Under the pieces are notes generated by a model, which did no database searches, was not told where the DNA came from, and saw only the letters and a list, made by a program, of their open reading frames with translations. A stretch of DNA of 8,255 nt, taken from assembly GCA_003513005.1 (NCBI GenBank), contig DOTD01000083.1:1-8255 (forward strand), written 5' to 3'. This document shows positions 1 to 5,403 of the stretch, one piece after another (the stretch's first letter is position 1; each line of letters begins with the position of its first letter). Made by a program: the position numbers and the translations under genes. The DNA comes from Desulfotomaculum sp. GTDB taxonomy: Bacteria > Bacillota > Desulfotomaculia > Desulfotomaculales > Nap2-2B.

Positions 1-216
1 CAGTTTCCCCCAGAGTGTCCACGCCCCCTCCGTCCGGCTCCACGACTAGAAGCGCTCCACGGTCTCCCGGATCAAATCTAAATCTCCAACCGAGAACATT
101 CGCTCTCCAATCCAAACCGGCGCCTCCCATCATGCCGCCACGGTCTACCACCCCAAAACTTCTCTCCCACCCCACCTTCACTTTGTTAACCCTATCCTCT
201 TTAATCCGCTACGGCT
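1..216. other. C-rich, G-poor stretch with no recognisable gene
   Basis: The + strand is rich in C and T and poor in G, unlike the rest of the window. Frame 1, which continues into the NrfD/HybB remnant at 217, has stops at 79-81, 181-183 and 196-198. An open frame from 15 to 221 gives a low-complexity Pro/Ser/Thr peptide that resembles no family I know. Its last residues (LLTL..LIRYG) faintly recall the hydrophobic N-terminus expected of a HybB-type protein, so this could be the scrambled upstream part of that gene. It could equally be a low-quality contig end. I assign no gene. Confidence 0.4.
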
Positions 217-718
217 CCTAATTTAAATGACGACTGGCCGTGGGGATTATGGATCGGCTTTGATTTGCTCTGCGGAATCGCATTAGCCGGCGACGGCTTC
301 AGCACTGCGCTGATCGTGCATGTTTTACACAAGGAAAAATATGCGCCAATTGCCCGTGCAGCGCTTGTAAAACGGTTCTTTCGAAAGTAATATGTTCCTT
401 CTCGAGATGATCGGCGGGATAATCATACCGATTATAATGTACGCAATTCCTTCTATCAGAAAATCACAGCAGGGAGTTGCTGTTGCATCGTTTTTGGTGG
501 TTGCCGGCGTGGTCTTTAACCGTGCCAATGTTAACTTTACCGGTATGGCTCAGGCCGTAGGCGGAAGCTATTTCCCAAGCATCTGGGAATGGGCAATCAC
601 TCTCGGTTTCTGGAGCTTTTTGGTCCTGGCCTACTGCTTCATAGCTGAGAACTTTGGCATTCTTCCCAAGGAAGAGCATGTAGTATCTCACGCAGCAGGG
701 AAGAGTATAGCCGGTTAG
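217..718 (+). pseudogene. Broken NrfD/HybB-type membrane subunit, middle deleted and frameshifted
   Basis: Two pieces of one integral-membrane quinone-interacting subunit (NrfD/HybB/HmcC family) are present. The first, in frame 1 at 217-387, contains NLNDDWPWGLWIGFD and LCGIALAGDGFSTALIVHVL, the family's first membrane helices, then hits TAA at 388-390. The second, in frame 2 from about 380, opens with ATG at 392 (MFLLEMIGG). It holds three membrane segments and the C-terminal motif NRANVNFTGM, ending with TAG at 716-718. Intact members are roughly 380-400 residues. Only about 50 plus 109 residues remain, so the N-terminal tip and about 200 central residues are gone. The first piece reads LAGDGF where I recall LAGGGF, a further sign of decay. 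No Shine-Dalgarno stands before 392, so a functional short protein is unlikely. An assembly collapse could mimic this. The family usually joins a membrane redox complex with Fe-S partners, which fits the neighbouring hdrA-mvhD. Confidence 0.75.
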
Positions 719-729
719 TTTCTCACATT

Positions 730-743
730 ACAGTATATACTGT
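730..743. repeat. Perfect 14-bp palindrome ACAGTATATACTGT
   Basis: This sits 12 bases after the stop of the NrfD/HybB remnant. It may be an operator or part of the 3' end of the old transcript. An overlapping hairpin, TATAC (736-740) with GTATA (747-751), is followed by five G and five T residues (753-762), a weak terminator-like arrangement. I recognise no regulator for it. Confidence 0.3.
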
Positions 744-814
744 TCGGTATACGGGGGTTTTTGTTGTGGTATAAAGATAATCATACATTTCGGTTAAGCT
801 AATCAGCCCTTGTT

Positions 815-830
815 CTCGCCAGAAGGCGAG
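815..830. repeat. Hairpin CTCGCC-AGAA-GGCGAG
   Basis: A 6-bp GC-rich stem closes a 4-base loop inside an otherwise AT-leaning intergenic stretch. No T tract follows on the + strand (GCCGGGG comes next) and no T tract follows on the - strand (AACAAGGG), so it is not an intrinsic terminator. Its local GC content stands out, as in small dispersed intergenic repeats, but only one copy is in the window. Confidence 0.3.
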
Positions 831-912
831 GCCGGGGACTTCATTTACCTGTGGAACTTTGGACAGACACTCGTATCCTAATTGTATAAAGAAAAATTAA
901 TAGCTTCAATAA

Positions 913-942
913 TTAGCTATTTAATAAATCTATTGGTATAAT
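913..942 (+). promoter_or_regulatory. Candidate promoter for hdrA-mvhD
   Basis: A perfect extended -10 (TGGTATAAT, 934-942, hexamer TATAAT 937-942) stands 18 bases after a poor -35 (TTAGCT, 913-918). Extended -10 promoters tolerate a weak -35. Transcription would start near 949, leaving an untranslated leader of about 150 bases before the hdrA GTG. The inverted repeat 899-905 / 915-921 overlaps the -35 and could be an operator. A second, weaker extended -10 (TGATAAAAT, 955-963) lies just downstream. Confidence 0.45.
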
Positions 943-1085
943 AAATGTATTCAATGATAAAATGAAAAATAACATTTTTAGTTTAATAATGAATTAAAAA
1001 TGGTATAGGGGGTTCTTTATGCAGAAAAAAAATAGGTAAGCGCCGTTTCTCTTGTTCCTGGTTACTACGGACACAATAAAATCTT

Positions 1086-1093
1086 GAGGTGAT
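1086..1093 (+). promoter_or_regulatory. Shine-Dalgarno site fixing the GTG start of hdrA
   Basis: GAGGTGAT lies 5 bases before GTG at 1099. It is the only strong ribosome site near the beginning of the HdrA reading frame, and it supports the GTG rather than a downstream ATG. The first FAD motif begins at residue 25, so a later start would cut into the flavin fold. Confidence 0.75.
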
Positions 1094-1098
1094 AGAAA

Positions 1099-4000
1099 GT
1101 GGAAAAAGAACAGATTGAACAGCTTCGCAAGCTCCTTCCGGACAGCAACTTCGGAGATGTGCTGGTTGTAGGCGGAGGCATCAGCGGTATACAAGCCTCT
1201 CTCGATCTTGCCACTGTAGGTTTTAAGGTTTACCTGGTCGATTCAGCGCCGACCATTGGCGGTCACATGGCCCAGCTTGATAAGACCTTTCCCAGCAACG
1301 ACTGCTCAATGTGTATCGAATCTCCCAAGTTCGTTGAATGCAACAGGCATCCCAATATAGAAATTATAACCTATACTGAAGTCGACAGTGTGGAGGGGGA
1401 ACCGGGAGACTTCAAAGTGACACTGCTTAAAAAACCCAGATATGTATTAGAGGACAAATGCACGGGCTGTACTGTCTGCGTAGAGTACTGCCCGGTAAAA
1501 TACCCTGACAAATTTAATCAGGAAATATCAGATAATAAAGCAATTCATATATACTTTGCCCAGGCTATTCCCCTTAAGCCTTATATAGATGAAAGCTGCC
1601 TTTACCTCAAAGAAGGCAAATGTTCTATTTGCCAGGGAGTCTGCCAGAATGACGCCATAGATTTAAAACAGAAACCGGAAAAGGTATTAATAAAAGTAGG
1701 CGCTGTAATTCTGGCGCCCGGCTACGAGCCGTTTGATCCCAAATTGAGGGAGGAGTACAGGTACGGAGAGTTTGAAAATGTTGTAACAAGTATGGACTAC
1801 GAGAGGCTGTTATGCGCCACCGGACCTTACGAAGGTGAGATATTGCGCTCTTCCGACAATAAGCATCCCCATAAAATAGCCTGGGTTCACTGCGTCGGTT
1901 CCAGACAGGTTCTTCCCGGCGGTAACAGCTATTGCTCTGCTGTATGCTGCACATATACTCAGAAACAGGTAATACTGACAAAAGACCACGACACTGACGC
2001 CAGGTGTTACATATTCCATAATGATGTACGTTCCTATGGCAAAGATTTCGAAAGATTCTACCAGAGGGCGGAAAATCTTCCCGGGATTCAGTTTATCAGA
2101 AGCTATGTAACAATAGTAAAAGAGGACCCGGTAACCAAGAATGTAACCATACGGTATTCTACACCCGACGAGGGAGTAAAAGAGGAAGAATTCGATATGG
2201 TTGTATTATCAGTCGGGTTGAATCCTCCCCGTAATTTCAAAGACCTGGCAAACAGGTTTGGCATTGAACTCGAGTCCCATGGATTCTGTAAAGTAAATCC
2301 TTTTAATCCTATGGAAACATCCCGCCCGGGAATTTTTATAAGCGGCGCCTTCCAGGGCCCTCTGGATATTCCCGAGTCGGTATTCAGCGCCAGCGGCGCC
2401 GGTTCGCAGATCGGCGAACTCCTCAACTTCAGACGGGGAAATCTCGCCAAAGAAAGAATCTATCCGCCGGAAAAGGATGTTTTGCTGGAAGATCCCAAAG
2501 TGGGTGTCTATGTGTGTCACTGCGGCGCCAATATCGGAAGGATAGTAAATGTTCCTTCAACAGTTGAATATGCCTTAACATTGCCCAATGTTGTCCACGC
2601 AGAAGAAAATCTCTTTATTTGTTCCAGTGAATCCGCCGCGATGCTGGCGAAAGACATCCGGGAAAGAGGGCTCAACCGGGTAGTTGTCGCCGCCTGCACT
2701 CCAAGGACGCACGAGCCGCTGTTCCGGGACACACTCCGGGAGGCGGGAATTAATCAGTATTACTATGAAATGGCGAATATCAGAGAGCATTGCTCCTGGG
2801 TCCACTCCAGAGAAAAAGAGGAAGCCACGCGGAAAGCACAGGATATAATCCGGATGGCGGTAGCAAGGGCCTGTCATCTGGAGGCCCTGCAGGAATTTGA
2901 TCTGCCTGTCGACAAGAGGGCTTTAGTGGTCGGAGGAGGCATAGCCGGCATGAACTGCGCTCTCTCCATAGCCAACCAGGGGCATGAGGTATACCTGGTG
3001 GAAAAGAATACGGAACTTGGAGGAATAGCGCGAAAACTGCATTATACACTGGAAGGTTTGGATGTTCAGGCTTATTTGCGTGATCTTATAAGAAAGGTAT
3101 ACCAACACCCCTTATTGCATGTGTATACCAATGCGACCATCACCGAGGCCAGCGGCTATGTGGGTAATTTCGTAACCAGGGTGAAGTCAGCCAGAGGTGT
3201 GGCAGAGATTAACCATGGAGCTACTATCATCGCTATCGGCGCTGACGTATATAAACCAACCGAGTACCTTTATGGAGAAGATGACAGGGTTATGACCAGT
3301 CTTGAGCTGGAGGAAAAGGTTGCCAGGAAAGAGGAAAGGGTGGTTAACGCCGAAAGCCTGGTAATGATCCAATGCGTGGGCTGCAGAAACGAAGACAGGA
3401 ATTACTGCAGCAGGATCTGCTGCAGTCAGTCTGTCAAGAACGCCTTGAAACTGAAAGAGATAAACCCCGGCATGGATATATACATCCTTTTCCGGGATAT
3501 GAGAACATATGGGTTCAAAGAGGACTATTACAGAGAAGCGGCAGGTAAAGATGTAAGGTTCATTCGCTATGAGCCCCAGGACAAACCCGTGGTGGAAGCT
3601 GTCCGGGAGGGCGGCAAGAGCGTTCTTAGAGTTACCGTGACAGATTATGTTTTGGAGAAGAAGCTTGAACTGGACGCCGATTTGATTGCCCTAGCCGCCG
3701 CTGTTGTTCCTTCCGAAGGCAGGAAGGAAGTAGCCGGATTATTCAAGGTAACTTTGAGCCCGGATGAATTCTTCCAGGAAGCCCATGTCAAATTAAGACC
3801 TGTTGACTTCGGGGCGGAAGGAGTTTTCCTCTGCGGATTAGCTCACTATCCCAAGCTCATCCCGGAATCGATCAGCCAGGCCTATGGAGCTGCCGGCCGG
3901 GCCTTAACGCTGCTCTCACACGATACAGTCACCGCTTCCGGATCTGTCTGCGAGGTGGATGAGGATAAGTGCATTTCATGTGGCGCGTGCATTATGGCTT

Positions 4001-4209
4001 GTACTTATGGCGCAATAGATTTTTATGAGACGCCGCAGGGCAGAAAAGCCAGGGTCAATGCAGTGCTTTGTAAAGGAGACGGCCTGTGCAACACAAAGTG
4101 CGCAACAGGAGCTATTTCTCTCAAGCACTATACCGACGAAGAACTCTTCAGCCAAATTATGGCGGCTGCAGGTAAAGATATCACACAACAAAATGCAGCC
4201 GAGGTTTGA
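1099..4209 (+). CDS. hdrA: HdrA-type FAD/iron-sulfur protein, tandem fusion of two HdrA flavin modules (electron-bifurcation subunit)
   Basis: This is the soluble flavoprotein of heterodisulfide-reductase-like complexes, in which FAD splits electron pairs between ferredoxin and a second acceptor. Of its 1036 residues, the first half (about 1-465) has the FAD motif VVGGGISG (GGGISG 25-30), GGHMAQLDKTFPS with CSMC (69, 72), a four-Cys cluster site C121/C124/C127/C131, a second at C167/C175/C178/C182, and HCVGSR...CSAVCC (C265, C279, C283, C284). The second half starts with the canonical HdrA N-terminus CHCGANIG (473-480), then ACTPRTHEP (C533), ANIREHCSW (C565) and a second FAD motif GGGIAG (612-617). 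It continues with QCVGC...CSRICC (759-775) and a C-terminal ferredoxin-like domain (C958/C961/C964/C968, then C991/C997/C1001). Usual HdrA is about 650 residues, so this is a fused, partly duplicated form as known in some Clostridia. The start is GTG with a strong ribosome site. mvhD follows after 50 bases. HdrB and HdrC are not in the window. Family certain; the partner complex is inferred. Confidence 0.93.
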   Translation: MEKEQIEQLRKLLPDSNFGDVLVVGGGISGIQASLDLATVGFKVYLVDSAPTIGGHMAQLDKTFPSNDCSMCIESPKFVECNRHPNIEIITYTEVDSVEGEPGDFKVTLLKKPRYVLEDKCTGCTVCVEYCPVKYPDKFNQEISDNKAIHIYFAQAIPLKPYIDESCLYLKEGKCSICQGVCQNDAIDLKQKPEKVLIKVGAVILAPGYEPFDPKLREEYRYGEFENVVTSMDYERLLCATGPYEGEILRSSDNKHPHKIAWVHCVGSRQVLPGGNSYCSAVCCTYTQKQVILTKDHDTDARCYIFHNDVRSYGKDFERFYQRAENLPGIQFIRSYVTIVKEDPVTKNVTIRYSTPDEGVKEEEFDMVVLSVGLNPPRNFKDLANRFGIELESHGFCKVNPFNPMETSRPGIFISGAFQGPLDIPESVFSASGAGSQIGELLNFRRGNLAKERIYPPEKDVLLEDPKVGVYVCHCGANIGRIVNVPSTVEYALTLPNVVHAEENLFICSSESAAMLAKDIRERGLNRVVVAACTPRTHEPLFRDTLREAGINQYYYEMANIREHCSWVHSREKEEATRKAQDIIRMAVARACHLEALQEFDLPVDKRALVVGGGIAGMNCALSIANQGHEVYLVEKNTELGGIARKLHYTLEGLDVQAYLRDLIRKVYQHPLLHVYTNATITEASGYVGNFVTRVKSARGVAEINHGATIIAIGADVYKPTEYLYGEDDRVMTSLELEEKVARKEERVVNAESLVMIQCVGCRNEDRNYCSRICCSQSVKNALKLKEINPGMDIYILFRDMRTYGFKEDYYREAAGKDVRFIRYEPQDKPVVEAVREGGKSVLRVTVTDYVLEKKLELDADLIALAAAVVPSEGRKEVAGLFKVTLSPDEFFQEAHVKLRPVDFGAEGVFLCGLAHYPKLIPESISQAYGAAGRALTLLSHDTVTASGSVCEVDEDKCISCGACIMACTYGAIDFYETPQGRKARVNAVLCKGDGLCNTKCATGAISLKHYTDEELFSQIMAAAGKDITQQNAAEV

Positions 4210-4259
4210 AATAAATAGACAGAGCAGTGAATTAAAGAAAATCAAGGAGATGGGGAAGA

Positions 4260-5021
4260 ATGGGTTCGGGATCAAGACCAAAGATACTGGGTTTTGTATG
4301 TAATTGGTGCTGCTACGGAGGAGCGGACCTTTGCGGGGTTTCCCGCTTTCAGTACCCTCCTTATATAAGGCTGATCAGGGTGATGTGCTCGGCCAGAGTC
4401 GACATGGCGCATATATTCCTGGCTTTATCAACCGGACAGGACGGGGTTTTCGTCGGCGGCTGCCACCTTAACGACTGCCATTATATTACAAACGGTAATT
4501 ATGACGCTTTTGGTATGGTTTCTATCTGTAAAAAAATACTCGGGCACATAGGGGTAAACCCCGACAGGCTGAGACTGGAATGGGTATCCGCAGGTGAAGG
4601 AATCCGTTTCGCCAATATTATGAACGACTTCGGCGCGCAGATAGCAAAGTTCGGGCCTCTCGGCCAAAGTGAAGGAATAGGCGAACAGGTATTGAAGTTC
4701 AGGCTTGAAGCTGCGGCAAAGCTTGTTCCCTACATCAGGCTGGTACAGACGGAAAGGATGAGAGTGCCTGTAAGGACGGAAGAAGAGTATCAAAAGTTTT
4801 TCGCCAGTGACGAGTTCAACAGGTTGTTTGAGGAGACAATTGCAGAGAAATTGGCCATTGGCCAGATCGTCGCCCTTCTGCAGAAAGAGCCTCTTGCAAC
4901 ACCGGAGATCTCCAGGGCCTTAGGCCTGACCCCGTCCGAGGTGTCAAGGTTTTTGATCAGTTCGTCAAGGCAAAAGCTTGTCAGGTACGATGAAGGCATG
5001 AAGCGTTACGCTCTGGCATAG
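4260..5021 (+). CDS. mvhD: MvhD-type [2Fe-2S] electron-transfer subunit with C-terminal winged-helix extension
   Basis: MvhD (FlpD) passes electrons from a hydrogenase or formate dehydrogenase to HdrA. The first ~135 of 253 residues are the family domain: FVCNWCCYGGADLCG (C14, C17, C18, C25), RVMCSARVD (C43), and GGCHLNDCHY (C68, C73), supplying the [2Fe-2S] ligands. The remaining ~110 residues go beyond the usual length of about 140. They contain a helical stretch (EEEYQKFFASDEFNRLFEET) and a winged-helix-like segment (LATPEISRALGLTPSEVSRF, then QKLVRYDEG). AAGGAG at 4244-4249 stands 10 bases before the ATG. The gene lies 50 bases after hdrA, so the two are almost certainly co-transcribed and their products bound together. 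The winged helix may mediate protein contact rather than DNA binding; I cannot tell which. All cluster positions are Cys; no in-frame TGA is used as selenocysteine. Confidence 0.9.
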   Translation: MGSGSRPKILGFVCNWCCYGGADLCGVSRFQYPPYIRLIRVMCSARVDMAHIFLALSTGQDGVFVGGCHLNDCHYITNGNYDAFGMVSICKKILGHIGVNPDRLRLEWVSAGEGIRFANIMNDFGAQIAKFGPLGQSEGIGEQVLKFRLEAAAKLVPYIRLVQTERMRVPVRTEEEYQKFFASDEFNRLFEETIAEKLAIGQIVALLQKEPLATPEISRALGLTPSEVSRFLISSSRQKLVRYDEGMKRYALA

Positions 5022-5062
5022 ATGAAGAGAAGGCTGCGGAGAAAGATGTAGAGAAGAGAAAA

Positions 5063-5160
5063 GGGGAGAACAGGACTGGTGTCCTCCACGGGTTGCAGCC
5101 CCGTGGCCTGTTCTAATAAAATAAATGGGGGTCCGGTTCGATTCCGACTTCTCACCTCCA
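5063..5160 (+). tRNA. Selenocysteine-tRNA-shaped tRNA with Cys anticodon GCA (selC*-like tRNA-Cys)
   Basis: The 98 bases fold as follows. The acceptor is GGGGAGAA (5063-5070) with TTCTCACC (5149-5156), 8 bp with one G5065-A5154 mismatch. The D arm is AGGAC-TGGT-GTCCT (5072-5085), a 5-bp stem with a 4-base loop keeping GG. The anticodon arm CCACGGG / CCCGTGG (5086-5106) encloses loop TTGCAGC with U33 and anticodon GCA at 5095-5097. A long variable arm spans 5107-5130, with stem CCTGTT (5107-5112) against AATGGG (5124-5129), two wobbles and an 11-base loop. The T arm has loop TTCGATT (5137-5143) and a stem of 5 bp with C5133 bulged. Discriminator T5157 and an encoded CCA (5158-5160) end it. The 8+5 bp branch, tiny D loop and long variable arm are tRNA-Sec features. 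GCA and U73 are Cys identity elements, whereas tRNA-Sec has UCA and G73. Related minor Sec-like Cys tRNAs have been described, as I recall. It lies 41 bases after mvhD with no evident own promoter, so it may be co-transcribed. The mismatch and bulge leave open a decaying gene. Confidence 0.85.
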
Positions 5161-5190
5161 AGTCATATTATAATTAAGCCTAAAGCGCTA

Positions 5191-5211
5191 AGCTCCGGCG
5201 TAAAGCCGGCT
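5191..5211 (+). other. Hairpin downstream of the tRNA
   Basis: CCGGC (5195-5199) pairs with GCCGG (5205-5209) around GTAAA. AG (5191-5192) and CT (5210-5211) extend the stem across a 2-base bulge. No T tract follows, so it is not a standard intrinsic terminator. It may protect or delimit the 3' end of the hdrA-mvhD-tRNA transcript. Confidence 0.3.
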
Positions 5212-5235
5212 GGATACCCATAATCAGGATTACAT

Positions 5236-5264
5236 ATGACATTGATCTTTTTTTCTGCTATACT
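5236..5264 (+). promoter_or_regulatory. Promoter for the pabB-pabC unit
   Basis: The -35 ATGACA (5236-5241, 5 of 6 to TTGACA) and -10 TATACT (5259-5264, 5 of 6) are separated by exactly 17 bases, and TGC before the -10 makes it an extended -10. Transcription would begin near 5271, giving a leader of about 130 bases before pabB that contains a terminator hairpin. This is the best promoter in the window. Confidence 0.6.
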
Positions 5265-5348
5265 TAAAAAGTAAAATTAAAAAGAAGAGAACAGTATAGT
5301 TTGCAGTCAGGATGAGTTTGAAGAGACGACTCGGAGTATTGGAGTGAG

Positions 5349-5378
5349 GACCAGCATTGCTGGTCTTTTTTATTTTTA
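5349..5378 (+). terminator. Intrinsic terminator in the pabB leader (attenuator, or end of a ~105-nt RNA)
   Basis: GACCAGC (5349-5355) pairs perfectly with GCTGGTC (5359-5365) around ATT, followed by TTTTTTATTTTT. It lies between the promoter at 5236-5264 and the pabB ribosome site at 5386-5391, so transcription must pass it to reach pabBC. This suggests control by premature termination, or a separate small RNA ending here. It cannot terminate mvhD or the tRNA without including the new promoter. I saw no T-box, TPP, SAM, THF or other known riboswitch consensus in 5271-5348. Confidence 0.75.
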
Positions 5379-5403
5379 GGCCTAAAAGGAGAAATGGTAA
5401 ATA

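Larger units (their letters stand above)
719..1098 (+). other. Intergenic region upstream of hdrA, AT-rich, with several small inverted repeats
   Basis: No gene of normal size is visible. The left part holds a 14-bp perfect palindrome (730-743) and a GC-rich hairpin (815-830). The part from 880 on is very AT-rich and carries a promoter candidate (913-942). An inverted repeat lies at 899-905 / 915-921 (AATAGCT / AGCTATT, 9-nt loop). A six-codon reading frame at 1019-1039 (MQKKNR, stop TAA) follows AGGGGG at a 6-nt distance and might be a leader peptide, but it is short enough to be chance. The motif GGTATA-(C)-GGGGGTT occurs at 747-759 and again at 1002-1014. Confidence 0.5.

Noticed and set aside
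15..221. 68-residue Pro/Ser-rich protein at the left end
   Set aside because: It has low complexity, lacks a ribosome site, and lies in a stretch of skewed base composition. It overlaps the beginning of the NrfD/HybB remnant.
730..743. LexA/SOS box
   Set aside because: ACAGTATATACTGT has the half-sites inverted relative to the Gram-negative CTG-N10-CAG box and does not match the Firmicute CGAAC-type box.
4207..4218. hdrA TGA as a recoded Cys/Sec codon
   Set aside because: Reading through TGA adds only two residues before TAG at 4216. The nearby tRNA has anticodon GCA and cannot read UGA. It is an ordinary stop.
4025..4303. + strand ORF overlapping the end of hdrA and the start of mvhD
   Set aside because: It overlaps two well-supported genes in another frame and resembles no protein family.
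5022..5051. Ten-codon frame MKRRLRRKM right after mvhD
   Set aside because: It lacks a ribosome site and sits in a purine-rich spacer, so such a short basic peptide is expected by chance.
5063..5160. A normal tRNA-Sec (selC)
   Set aside because: The anticodon is GCA rather than UCA and the discriminator is U rather than G, so it is not a standard selenocysteine tRNA.
5242..5264. TTGATC as the -35 of the pabB promoter
   Set aside because: It leaves only 11 bases to TATACT; ATGACA at 5236-5241 gives the correct 17.
5282..5354. TRAP binding site made of NAG triplets in the pabB leader
   Set aside because: GAG/TAG triplets occur at 5287, 5297, 5314, 5323, 5334, 5342 and 5346, but the spacing is irregular rather than the regular 4-6 base period TRAP needs.
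5271..5378. T-box riboswitch before pabB
   Set aside because: The terminator fits, but the leader is only about 100 bases, and no convincing T-box AGGGTGGNACCGCG sequence or stem I motifs are present. GTGAGGACC at 5345-5353 is only a faint resemblance.
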